Below the pieces are notes generated by a model. The model made no database searches, was not told where the DNA came from, and saw only the letters and a list, made by a program, of their open reading frames with translations. Positions 21,838 to 32,394 of a stretch of 64,000 nt of DNA are shown here, piece by piece. The stretch's first letter is position 1. Every line of letters starts with the position of its first letter. Source of the DNA: Xenopus tropicalis (lineage: Eukaryota; Chordata; Amphibia; Anura; Pipidae); NCBI RefSeq assembly GCF_000004195.4, contig NC_030679.2, positions 36,135,712 to 36,199,711 of the forward strand. The letters are read 5' to 3'. A program made the position numbers and the translations under genes.

Positions 21838-23182
21838 ACTGCCTGCCCTATGCTGCCTGTGTGCCATACTCTGCCTGCCTTACCCTGCCTGTGTGTGCCA
21901 TACACTGCCTACCCTATGTTGCCTGTGTGTGCCATACTCTGCCTGCCCTATGCTACCTGTGTGTGCCATACTCTGCCTGCCCTATGCTGCCCGTGTGTGC
22001 CATACTCTGCCTGCCCTATGCTACTTGTGTGTGCCATACTCTGCCTGCCCTATGCTGCCTGTGTGTGCCATACTCTGCCTGCTCTACCCTGCCTGTGTGT
22101 GCCATACTCTGCCTGCCCTATGCTGCCTGTGTGTGCCATACTCTGCCTGCCCTACCCTGCCTGTGTGTGCCATACTCTGCCTGCCCTATGCTGCCTGTGT
22201 GTGCCATACTCTGCCTGCCCTACCCTGCCTGTGTGTGCCATACTCTGCCTGCCCTATGCTGCCTGTGTGTGCCATAATCTGCCTGCCCTACCCTGCCTGT
22301 GTGTGCCATACTCTGCCTGCCCTATGCTACCTGTGTGTGCCTTACTCTGCCTGCCCTACCCTGCCTGTGTGTGCCATACTCTGCCTGCCCTATGCTGCCT
22401 GTGTGTGCCATAATCTGCCTGCCCTACCCTGCCTGTGTGTGCCATACTCTGCCTGCCCTATGCTGCCTGTGTGTGTCATACTCTGCCTGCCCTACCCTGC
22501 CTGTGTGTGTCATACTCTGCCTGCCCTATGCTGCCTGTGTGTGCCATACTCTGCCTGCCCTACCCTGTCTGTGTGTGCCATACTCTGCCTGCCCTACCCT
22601 GCCTGTGTGTCATACTCTGCCTGCCCTATGCTGCCTGTGTGTGCCATACTCTGCCTGCCCTACCCTGCCTGTGTATGCCATACTCTGCCTGCCCTATGCT
22701 GCCTGTGTGTGCCATACTCTGCCTGCCCTACCCTGCCTGTGTGTGCCATACTCTGCCTGCCCTATGCTACCTGTGTGTGCCATACTCTGCCTGCCCTACC
22801 CTGCCTGTGTGTGCCATACTCTGCCTGCCCTATGCTGCCTGTGTGTGCCATACTCTGCCTGCCCTATGCTGCCTGTGTGTTCCATACTCTGCCTGCCCTA
22901 CCCTGCCTGTGTGTGCCATACTCTGCCTGTCCTATGCTGCCTGTGTGTGCCATACTCTGCCCGTCCTATGCTGCCTGTGTGTGCCATACTGTGCCTGCCC
23001 TACCCTGCCTGTGTGTTCCATACTCTGCCTGCCCTACCCTGCCTGTGTGTTCCATACTCTGCCTGCCCTACCCTGCCTGTGTGTGCCATACTCTGCCTGC
23101 CCTATGCTTCCTGTATGTGCCATACTCTGCCTGCCCTATGCTGCCTGTATGTGCCATACTCTGCCTGCCCTATGCTACCTAT
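21838..23182 (+). repeat. Minisatellite, ~40 units of 34 bp in 68-bp dimers
   Basis: The unit is TGCCTGCCCTATGCTGCC followed by TGTGTGTGCCATACTC. Units with TATGCTG mostly alternate with units with TACCCTG, giving a 68-bp higher-order period. Single-base variants (CTACC for CTGCC, ATAATC for ATACTC, GTTCC for GTGCC) mark individual units. The unit has no stop codon in any plus-strand frame, and 34 is not a multiple of three, so each frame cycles through the unit and stays open; this produces long Cys/Pro/Leu-rich open frames (up to 496 codons, 21,701-23,191). I regard those as artefacts of the array. Confidence 0.95.
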
Positions 23183-23329
23183 GGGAGGTGAACCTGGCAG
23201 GGGTTTGTTCTGGGAGTTTATTAGCATTTGGAAATAGTAATTATATGGTCCCTAAGGTGAGTAATTATATGCTAGAAGTTGCTGTGCTATCCACTGTAAA
23301 AAAAGTAGGATTATTTGCTTAAAATTGAG

Positions 23330-23494
23330 TAGGGATGCACTATGTTCAGATTTGGCTGAACCCCGAATCCTTTGTAAAAGATTCGGCCGAATAACAAACC
23401 GAAGGAGTGTGGATTCGGCCAAATCTGAATCCTGCTGCAAAAGGCTGAATCTTGGCCAAATCCCGAACCGAATCCTGGATTTGGTGCATCCCTA
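23330..23494. mobile_element. MITE, TAGGGATGCAC ends
   Basis: TAGGGATGCAC at the left and GTGCATCCCTA at the right are exact inverted repeats; interior repeats ATTCGGCC and CCGAATCC. Second copy at 57,381-57,622. Confidence 0.8.
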
Positions 23495-23515
23495 AAAATA
23501 AGTCTATGTCTTCCC

Positions 23516-23572
23516 CTAATTCTGAGCTTTCTGGGTATTGGCTTTCTGGATAAGGGATCCCATACCTGTTTT
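23516..23572 (-). repeat. Family-R end fragment
   Basis: TTCTGAGCTTTCTGGGTATT and GGATAAGGGATCCCATACCT are the complement of the family's left end. Confidence 0.7.
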
Positions 23573-23734
23573 AATATATATATAGTAAGATCTAGAACCA
23601 CGGAATAATCAATTGCCAGTTTCAAAGGTCAGGAAAGAATATTTTTTTTCCATTCCACAGTTGCAGATAGCTTCTAACTGGCTTAAAAGACATATAAGAC
23701 ATATAATAATACAGTTGTGTAATGTTAGAAGAAA

Positions 23735-23995
23735 ATAATTAGAGTAGAAGATAAAAATAAAATAAATACAGAATAAAAATATAAGCTGATATGGACAGAA
23801 TACATTTCAAATTTAAGACAGCAGTACATAAGTATAGAAAGAAGAAATGAAAAAGATAGTAGGAGATAAGAATAGAATAGATAATATTGTAAACTCATAA
23901 GACAGTAGACGATAAGAAGATAGAAGATAAGGATAAAAACAGATAAAAGCAGTGAATAGAAGATAAAAAGGGGTAAGAATAGGATAAATAAGAAG
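23735..23995. repeat. Purine-rich degenerate AGATAAGA tract
   Basis: Plus strand strongly A/G-biased with many overlapping AGATAAGA, AGAAGATA and GAATAGA words. The minus-strand open frames here (rich in Leu, Tyr, Phe, Ser) are a by-product of this composition. Confidence 0.6.
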
Positions 23996-24152
23996 CAATG
24001 CATAAGGCCCATGTATTGTGATAGCATAGTGTTAGTAGCACCTCTTTCCATCCATTTAACTTGTTTCTCAATATGGATACACTGTAAAGCTTTCCAAATG
24101 ATAGAGATGAAGGCTCTCCCATGTCTGGGACATGTTTAGTTTACTGCAGCTA

Positions 24153-24475
24153 AGGGCTCTGGTACACGGGGAGATTAGTCGCCCGCGGCAAAACTCCCTG
24201 CTCGCGGGCGACTAATCTCCCCGAGTTGCCTTCCCCCTGCCATCCCACCGGCGAACATGTAAGTCGCCGGCGGGATGGCAGACGCGGCGGGGCGATTTCG
24301 GGAAACGAGTCTTTTTCGGCGATTTCCCGAAATCGCCCCGCCGCGTCTGCCATCCCGCCGGTGACTTACATGTTCGCCGGTGGGATGGCTGGGGGAAGGC
24401 AACTTGGGGAGATTAGTCGCCCGCGAGCAGGGAGTTTTGCCGCGGGCGACTAATCTCCCCGTGTACCAGAGCCCT
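24153..24475. mobile_element. GC-rich palindromic MITE, ~150-bp near-perfect arms
   Basis: Starts AGGGCTCTGGTACACGGGGA and ends with its complement. The arms stay almost identical through AGATTAGTCGCCCGCG, CATCCCACCGGCGAACATG and CGACGCGGCGGGGCGATTTC-like text, leaving only a short centre near 24,306-24,320. The two open frames on opposite strands encode nearly the same peptide because they read the two arms. Confidence 0.9.
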
Positions 24476-24476
24476 A

Positions 24477-24879
24477 AAAGTTATACTGCCTTTTCATCCA
24501 ATCTTGACAGTTCAGTGCCAAAGACTGGTTTGTAATGAAGATAAGACATTGGGGTACAAAATAGTATACCTTCTAATGGAAGCATCTGGCAGAAATTGCA
24601 GACCCCTTCCTTTTTTCCAAACAATTGATTGAGTTTTTCCAGACAAGATATTTGTGCTTGTAAAAATACAAACCAATAGAATATGTATTTTTTCATGGAA
24701 AGCTGATAGGTTCCATAATAGGTTAGGGACCTGCTTGCAGCATCTACCACGATGTGGTGGCTTGATATCCTTTGGCCATATTATAAAGTAATTAGAGGTA
24801 ACCACTGACCTGGTCTTGATGATTACCATGGAAAGTTTTGAAGGGAGAAAAAGAAAAATAAGTAGATGGAGATATAACG
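24477..24879. other. Gene-free stretch
   Basis: Minus-strand open frames of 89 and 105 codons overlap each other in different frames; no domain recognised. Confidence 0.45.
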
Positions 24880-25072
24880 AAAGACTGGACCGTCAGGCTA
24901 CTATTAGCAGCTACTTGTCACGGCTACTAAAAGAGACAATGCTGATCATTTACTGATAATAGTCTCTATGTGTGTTTTACAGAGGCAATTCTCAGTATTG
25001 TCTATGGCAGGGTATTTTCTAGAGTTTAGTAGACATTAAAAAGTAGCTGCTACTAGTAGCTCTGTGTGTCTT
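24880..25072. mobile_element. Foldback element, second copy of the 10,923 family
   Basis: GGCTACTATTAGCAGCTACT at the left pairs with AAGTAGCTGCTACTAGTAGC at the right; interior GACAATGCTGATCATTTACT and GGCAATTCTCAGTATT as in the first copy. Confidence 0.75.
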
Positions 25073-25785
25073 TCCCTTACTCTTTCTGTATGCTATACAT
25101 TCAGATTTACCTGGCTGATTATGAGCTGCTACTTATGGGTCTCCTACATGGGGAATTCTGATTGCCAGCAAATGAACTAGATTAGCTATTGGGTAAATAA
25201 TGTGCACAACTATCATGTAAAACCATACTGTGTGTATATGCATAGTTGTGATGGGGATGATGGGGTACTAAATTGCAAAGGCTGATAACTCCCCATGTCC
25301 CTTTAGAGTTCAGGCCAACATAGTTTTAACAAATGCTACTCCATAAGTGAGGCATACACCAGGGACTAATAGGGATTGGGAAGAGCTTGAGTCTGCTATG
25401 TGAATTGGACTCCAGGAAGAAATCTCCACTTAAGAGTTAGATTATGTCTTTTACTATTTTCTAGGTTTATTATAGTTTATTATTATTTGAATGGTTGTTT
25501 ATAGATATGCATGCCATGTTTGTGATGGCTGCACTCAACCCCATGAAAGTCCGCAACTATGTTTGCCCAACTTAATTTGCTGTGCTTCTAGATAATATCT
25601 AACTAAAGGACTCTCCTTACTTAATCATTATTCCAAATAAGCCCCATTGCTGCAGCTGCAGCAGATCAACTCCTTTCTATATGTGCTGTGCCTAAACTGC
25701 TTCACTACTGCACATTGTCTGTAAATCTCTGTTTCTATTTGACATACTGTAAATATGTCGCTGTCAGTACTGATGGAGACGTACT
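25073..25785. other. Gene-free stretch
   Basis: AT-rich, nothing recognised. Confidence 0.5.
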
Positions 25786-26790
25786 ACAGTGAAACCTCAA
25801 TTTTACATCCCCTAATTTCAAGTTTTCCTGCATTATAACACATAATAAATGTAACACAATTGTTTGACTTAAATAAGGCAAATCCAGGCTAGTAGCGTAG
25901 TGTAGAGCATGTGTTACATGCGACACTTAATACTTAGGAGTGGGCCTCCGCTAAGTGGGAGAGTTACTATGGAGCGAGGGTGTAGTTGAACTACAACTAA
26001 CTGCTGTAGTGTGGTGCAATAGATAGAAATGGACGCCAGAGGATTCTTTATGGTAAACTATAGTACAGATTTATTGGACAAGATACAGATGAAATAGTGC
26101 AAGCAGGGTATTATACTCACAGACACAGCAGGTATAGATGGTCACAGTGGAGAATAGCAGTTGTGACCTTTAGGAACAGCATTACCCACTTATGGAGATG
26201 TGCAGAGTATTAACTGGATACCCGAGGTGAATACCTTTACTATAATGGATTCCTCCAGAGACGGTGGTTCAGGGGCAAAGTACCAACCTGAATCCTGTGT
26301 CTACTGGTCCCTTAAAAAGGCAAACAGAGCCGGGGTAGGCTAAACCCTTTTTACAACTCCTTTGGTGGGGCTAATGACTGCCCTTGCTAATTAAGCTAAC
26401 TGTGCTCAACACTACTAGAGGGTGCTATGAAATAGAACTGACTGTGCTGGCTTGTTCTCGTTCATGGGGCCCTGTCCATGGGCGTCCACAGAAGGGGGCA
26501 AGAGGGGGCACTTGCCCCCCCCTGGAAAAGTAGCAAAAAAAACCTTACTTTCTGCACTGTCTCCTCAAGCCCGTTTTTGCTGTGCTCCGATTGGATCTTT
26601 CTTCTTGTGGATTCTCCAATCAGAGCACAGCTTCCTTGACAGACAGTAAAATTGACCAATCAGAGCACAGATGCACACAGGGATCGGGAGATTTTGCAAA
26701 CTGGAAACAAATGAAGACTGAAAAGAAGAATCTGCAGCTGTAACTTTACCTGAGAACCAACTCTCAACTTTTGCTGCAGATTTCATCCCA

Positions 26791-27562
26791 CAGGCACTAT
26801 ACACAGGTACTATACACAGGCACTATACACAGGTACTATACCCAGGTACTATACACAGGCACTATACACAGGCACTATACACAGGTACTATACACAGGCA
26901 CTATACACAGGCACTATACCCAGGCACTATACCCAGGCACTATACCCAGGCACTATACCCAGGTACTATACCCAGGTACTATACCCAGGCACTATACCCA
27001 GGCACTATACGCAGGCACTATACCCAGGCACTATACCCAGGCACTATACCCAGGCACTATACCCAGGTACTATACCCAGGCACTATACCCAGGCACTATA
27101 CCCAGGCACTATACCCAGGTACTATACCCAGGTACTATACCCAGGCACTATACCCAGGCACTATACCCAGGCACTATACCCAGGCACTATACCCAGGCAC
27201 TATACCCAGGCACTATACGCAGGCACTATACGCAGGCACTATACACAGGTACTATACCCAGGCACTATACCCAGGCACTATACGCAGGCACTATAAACAG
27301 GTACTATACCCAGGTACTATACACAGGTACTATACCCAGGTACTATACACAGGCACTATAAACAGGTACTATACCCAGGTACTATACACAGGCACTATAC
27401 ACAGGTACTATACCCAGGTACTATACCCAGGTACTATACCCAGGCACTATACCCAGGTACTATACCCAGGTACTATACCCAGGTACTATACCCAGGTACT
27501 ATACCCAGGTACTATACACAGGCACTATACACAGGTACTATACCCAGGTACTATACACAGGC
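26791..27562 (+). repeat. Minisatellite, ~59 units of 13 bp
   Basis: Unit CAGGYACTATACM, with C/T at the fifth base and C/A (rarely G) in the ATACMCAGG step; runs of TAC units cluster toward the right. Because 39 nt equals 13 codons, frames stay open and give a 196-codon repetitive open frame with HYTQ, LYTGT and TIPR motifs; not a gene. Confidence 0.95.
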
Positions 27563-27574
27563 CTCTGTTCTGCC

Positions 27575-27850
27575 TCTATACAGATTTCAAATGGGGGCCA
27601 AAAATATTGCTCTGTGAGGCTACAATTTTATTATTATTATAATTTTGTATTACTTATTTTTCCAAGTAGGCCCCTTAACTATTCATATTCCCATCTCTTG
27701 TTTAAACCACTACCTGGTTGCTAGGGTAAATAAGACCCTAGCAACCAGATAGCTGCTGAAATACCAAATGGAGAGCTGCTGAACAAAAAGCTAAATAACT
27801 GAAAAACCATTAAAAATAAAAGTGAATTTGAATGCGAACTAGCCCTGATC
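27575..27850. mobile_element. GGTGGTTCACCTT-family MITE fragment
   Basis: TTCAAATGGGGGCCAAAAAT, GCTCTGTGAGGCTACAATTT, the hairpin CTGGTTGCTAGGGT / ACCCTAGCAACCAG-like pair and GAGAGCTGCTGAACAAAAAG are diagnostic. Both outer ends lost. Confidence 0.65.
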
Positions 27851-28087
27851 ACAAACACAAATGTTTGCAGATCCCCTCACAGAAATGCGCGTATAAATAC
27901 TTTAACATACTAAACATTTTAGGGTAAAAACAAAAAAGCCCCCCCCGCACTTTTGTACAGTATCCCTGGGAGTCAGTGGGAACGGCAAGAGGAAGTTGGG
28001 AGGTTAACTTTTTACGCCAGCAGCGAATCCACTAAGTGTCACATTAGCTGTAGGTCAGTCTGTGTATGGGCCATCTTTAGCCTCCCC

Positions 28088-28115
28088 TAGTATCATCCTG
28101 CAAAAAAAATATATA

Positions 28116-28176
<61 letters not shown>

Positions 28177-28195
28177 CTGTTGCAGGATGATACTA
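28088..28195. repeat. AT-cored palindrome
   Basis: Exact 15-bp arms TAGTATCATCCTGCA (28,088-28,102) and TGCAGGATGATACTA (28,181-28,195) flank about 65 bp of alternating AT. Likely to extrude as a cruciform and to vary in length. Confidence 0.9.
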
Positions 28196-28632
28196 GCTTA
28201 CTTGCCCCCCCTTGGAAAATTTTCTGCGGACGCCCATGGCCCTGTCCCCGACTTTCACTAGGGTATAAGGTCCCCTAGGGTACAAAATGGCTTCTGGGCC
28301 TATGTCCGGTCCAGGCTCAGTTGGAGCACTGCCCAGGACACAGCATGCAGCCAAAAGAGGAAGACACTCCTCCTTACAAGACACTATATAGTCTGCAAGG
28401 GGAGTGGTTAACCTGGGCTAAACCTATTAAGGATAGCTTAAGAACTGTAACCTGAGTGTAGAGGGCTCTGCCCTATAACAGTACAGATATGAAGAGGTAG
28501 GGAAGTAAAGCCATAGGGAGCTTAACCCTATGGGTCCCTACATAAACTTCCCTGATTTTACATATCCCTGGATATTGCTCCATTTTTTTCTGGTCCCCTG
28601 AAAAATTTAAATAGGGGTTCTACTGTATTTTC

Positions 28633-29597
28633 CATTGTTGTATGCAAAAAATGAGGTGAAATAGGGAAAGAATAGCTATGTGTAGGTAAAGTAATAAAGT
28701 GAACAAGAAAGAAGAAAAATATAAGTTGGAGAGTGGGCCTGTGGTCTAAAGGTGGACATACTTGTGGCCGCCCCAAACAGTATCCAACTAATCGGCTCAT
28801 GGTCCAAAAAGACAGGCACTGTACTAGGGGCCACACACCTATATAGCCACTATTCTGTTGTTCTGTTCTGATGGCTGCCGAAACAATTGGAGCAGCAGGA
28901 AGTAAAGCAAAGTGGCAGCGCTGTAGATACTTCACTTTTACCCGACCAAAGAACAATTTCCATCAGGAACAATAAACTTCGATACAGCGGGATCACATGA
29001 TTAGAGATTAGTGTTCTGGGTCAGATAAGGAAAAAGAACATGAAGGATAAAAAGTAAAATGTTATGAGCTTTTTCCAAGAACCACTTCAAATGCCAATAC
29101 AAGTGCATTGTGTGAGAAATGAAATTTTGTGCTGTGTGTGGGGGGGTTCAATTGCATAATCCCCTCTGTACTTCAAGATGGGTCCTGGGGGCCACTCATA
29201 TAAAATTATACGGAGATCAGGAGATCGTGTTCACAATATATATATTTTTTCTGAGAGGACAAGTACCTGAAATTACATTCCTCCAGAACAAAACATTTTT
29301 ACACAACAATTGTCATATTGTGTTCAGTCACTTCTGAACCATTGCTTATTTGTTACAGAAGAGAAACCACAAATGAAAAGAGAAATTATCTGCAAAGGTA
29401 ACTACGGCTACCTTAGTTTGTCCACTAGGAGTCTCTGTAGTTCAAGAATAAAAATGATGTCTAAAAGAGCACTATCAATATATGTAAACATTGTAAGAAC
29501 TATCAATAAGCTTGTTACTAATCAACATTTAATATTTCAATTGGAACCTAACTTGTGATTTGTAATCTTGGACACTCTATATAAACATAAATATATA
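28633..29597. other. Gene-free stretch
   Basis: Around 28,750-28,860 a CTAAAGGTGGACATAC ... GGGGCCACACACC segment may be an old copy of the GGTGGCCATACAC family. The minus-strand 132-codon frame at 28,558-28,956 has no domain I recognise. Confidence 0.45.
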
Positions 29598-29820
29598 GAT
29601 TGTAAGCTCTACGGGGCAGGGACCTCCATCCTCTTGTGTCTTTGACTCTTAACTTATTGCAACTGTAACTGTATCTTGTATTTATTTGTATTTATTGTTA
29701 TACTTTGTATTTATCTATTATCTTATTAACCCCCTGTTTGTATTAATGTATTCTACTGTACAGCGCTGCGTACATAAGTAGCGCTTTATAAATAAAAATA
29801 TACATACATACATACATAAA
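29598..29820 (+). repeat. LINE/SINE 3' tail (CR1/L2-like) with TACA repeat end
   Basis: GATTGTAAGCTCTACGGGGC, then TGTACAGCGCTGCGTACATA and GTAGCGCTTTATAAATAAA, then a short TACA microsatellite. Matches the minus-strand copy at 48,227-48,424. Such tails end LINEs and the SINEs they mobilise. Confidence 0.75.
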
Positions 29821-31896
29821 TAATATATATAAATAAAATATATGTGTTGGACAAAATGATAGGCAATTTCTGCAGACTATTATTTAGTGAAAAAATGAAT
29901 GCATATATATGTATATATATGAGTCTCTCTATGTGTAAAAAATCATGTGCGATTAATGTCGATCAGATGCAGATATGATAAGAGGTTTCAGGAGTAAGGA
30001 GAGCCTTTATTCCAAACGACAGAGAGTGAATGGAAAAACAATGAATGGTAAGCAAATGCAGAGACAGAGTCTTACAGCATAGGAGACTCCAGATGTGGAA
30101 GATGGTAGCAAATCAGTTCCGTTGGGGTCTAATCTGCATCAATCTAGCCGTGCTTATATACCTATTGCTGCCTCTTCACTACATCATTTCTATATTTCCA
30201 TCGATATGTATACGCCCTGTCCCAATCATTTGCATTTATACCTTAATAGGAACGAAATTAAATCACACTGTCATAATAAAAAAATCTGCATGATGTTGTT
30301 CGAGACCACAAAATGGATTGCCTTGTTGGCTTTGCATAGACTGAAAACCATTATGACATACAACATATAGATTCAGAGCGATACGCTTCATATGGTTCGC
30401 GTCTCCCAAATACTTATATTTTCACGCCCTCTTATTCACTGCACACACTAATAATAAGATATTCTTTTGGATAATATTACGCCTTGTCAAACATGGGGAG
30501 ATTTTCCTTCTTTTTGATCCGTATGTATATTTCCATGTTATTGGCTTATTCAATACATCTGTACATCTGTCCTGTCACTCAAACAGGGCTAGATAGCCTG
30601 TTATATGAAACAGCTGTTTTAAAGGTCAGATCTATATACAACCCATTGCATAAACTATATGCTCAGTTCTTATTAGGTTAACCCTTCCTACGCTAACCTA
30701 ATGTTAATTTTAAACAGAAGATTCTATACTATGTATATGTTATACATTTTATAGATAAAAAAACAGTGTCGCTGTTAACTCATAGGTGCTGCTGACCCTT
30801 ACCATTCACCTAGATGGAAACAGAAGCGTTCTGTCTAAAACAGAACTATATATTTATGGATGAAGAAGGTTCCCTTGAGGGATGGAAATATCAACTGTAT
30901 AACCATGAGGGCTCCTTTGGTTGTTTATATTTGATTGACATGGAGTGCACCATAACTCTCAAATATGCCCCAAGTGGATCATTAGAATAATGGCATTGGG
31001 GTTAGCTGGCATCTTTTTCTCAGTGAAGTGCTGTTATCTTCAGTTTTTGGAACACGATTGGTGTAAGCAGCTTGCCCTCTAAGCTCATTTTTCATGTTTA
31101 TTTTACTGGATGCCATTGCAATTGGCTGTGATTTGCTACAGGAAAGTGACACAGATAGAAATGGGGAGATATTATGGCTCTCTCTGAACATGTCCACTTA
31201 TTTGTATTGCAAGCAACAAAAATGGCAAAATAAGGCATTCATATGATTTGATTCATTGCTGACCCCAACCTCTGCTAATGTGCTAGTCACAGTGTATCAT
31301 ACCATGCAACACAATGTGTCTACAGACACTGCAATATGAACACTGCTGGCTCAAGACTATCCTTGTCTCTTCTTGTTACACTTCTGTACAAACACTTGTG
31401 TTTAATAGATAACAAGAGACTCAGCTTCTTTCTTGGCAACAAATCATTGTTTTATGCCTAAATACAATAGAATCCTTGTCTTTGTTTTGAATGCCATCCT
31501 ATAGAAAATGCTGCGCTGTGAGCACTAGGTGGCATTCTGTACTGCAAACCCTCGGCGCCACGCTGGGTTTTCATTGAAACCACGTGACTTAAAATAGAGC
31601 CTTACGTGCTCTACAGCCCTTTGTGTAATGAGATAAAAACAAACACAGCGCTCACTCCCTTTTTTTGAACTTGCAACAAGTGCTTTATTTATATTTGTGT
31701 GCATAACTTGCACATACTTTTTTTGCATAATGAAGAGAATGACGTTTCTTTTCATGAAGCAGTTAGTCAATTTTATATTTCATCTTATTATAAATTTATA
31801 ACCATCTACTTATATGTTTGGGGTTGAAGAATAGTTTTGCTAAGCTGCTGGGCTACTGCTCTTTTTTTAAATAACATTACAAATTAAAAAAAACAT
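29821..31896. other. Gene-free stretch
   Basis: Long AT-rich region without clear repeats. Several 60-90-codon open frames on both strands, none recognisable. Confidence 0.5.
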
Positions 31897-32243
31897 TAAG
31901 GTGGCCATACACGGGCTGATATTAGCTGCTGATATTGGTCTATTAGACTAATTTGGAATCTTATCTGGCCTTGTATAAGCACCAACCATGGGCCTCCCCG
32001 ACCGATATCTGGCCTGAAATTGGGCAGATATTGATCGGGCAGATTTGATTTTTACGTTGGATTGGGGACCGCGTTGGCTTGTTGATGTGGCCCCCAAACC
32101 GACAGTGCCTATGCCTGCCACTTTTATTTGGACGGGTGCCTATACCCGCCCTTTTTAATTTGGGCAATATCGATATAATCTTATATCGCCCACCTGTACC
32201 GGTGGGCATATCGGGAGAAGATCTTAATGTGTATGGCCAGCTA
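31897..32243. mobile_element. MITE, AAGGTGGCCATACAC ends
   Basis: Left TAAGGTGGCCATACACGGGC and right GTGTATGGCCAGCTAA are inverted repeats; internal motifs GGGCAGATATTGATCGGGCA and GGGCAATATCGATATAATC also pair partly. Partial relatives at 34,459, 40,583 and 52,895. Confidence 0.7.
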
Positions 32244-32394
32244 ATAAATGCATTTAGTTACCCTTGCACCTAAAACAGGAGGAAAATCTTAATTATTAAG
32301 CTGAGCTGTGCTTCTCTAGAGACACAATTTCTAGAAATACAGGATGTTGATGGCACTTCAAGTTTTTATCCTAAGCAACCCTCTGCATTAGAGC

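Larger units (their letters stand above)
26477..28238. mobile_element. 1.76-kb non-autonomous hAT-type element
   Basis: Terminal inverted repeats CATGGGCGTCCRCAGAA (left) and the complement at the right; perfect 8-bp duplication GCCCTGTC at 26,469-26,476 and 28,239-28,246. An inner GGGCACTTGCCCCCCC / CTTGCCCCCC motif recurs near both ends. Inside are an inverted repeat (GCTGTGCTCCGATTGGA with TCCAATCAGAGCACAGC, 26,578-26,631), the 13-bp minisatellite, a MITE fragment and the AT palindrome. No transposase frame. Confidence 0.85.
25912..28542 (-). mobile_element. Solo LTR, minus strand, interrupted by a hAT-type element
   Basis: On the minus strand it starts TGTAGGGACCCATAGGG and ends GTGTCGCATGTAACA, the TG...CA ends of an LTR. 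An AATAAA signal lies in CTTGTCCAATAAATCTG (complement near 26,065-26,080) upstream of the right end, as expected for an LTR. Removing the insertion at 26,477-28,238 leaves about 0.86 kb. No gag, pol or second LTR is seen, so it is a solo LTR. No matching target duplication is visible (GCATG left, TAAAC right), so a boundary may be off or one flank altered. Confidence 0.6.
25786..28632. mobile_element. Outer MITE, TACAGTGRAACC ends, split by later insertions
   Basis: Left end ACAGTGAAACCTCAATTTTA (25,786 on) and right end AAATAGGGGTTCTACTGTA (to 28,632) are inverted-repeat termini of one family, with TTTTACATCCCC near the left and TTTTACATATCCCTGG near the right. The two halves are separated by the LTR at 25,912-28,542. 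Confidence 0.6.

Noticed and set aside
21838..23182. CRISPR-like direct repeats
   Set aside because: Units are contiguous with no unique spacers; a vertebrate minisatellite.
21701..23191. 496-codon Cys/Pro/Leu-rich open frame and overlapping 203-312-codon frames
   Set aside because: All follow from a stop-free 34-bp tandem unit read in successive frames; no non-repetitive coding sequence is attached.
24150..24453. Opposed open frames with PSPSHPTGEHVSHRRDGRRG-like peptides on both strands
   Set aside because: Mirror-image reading of the two arms of a palindromic MITE.
26771..27361. 196-codon repetitive open frame
   Set aside because: Product of the 13-bp minisatellite inside a hAT-type element.
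25912..28542. Complete endogenous retrovirus or LTR retrotransposon
   Set aside because: Only one LTR is seen and no gag, pol or env-like sequence; the extra length comes from the hAT-type insertion.
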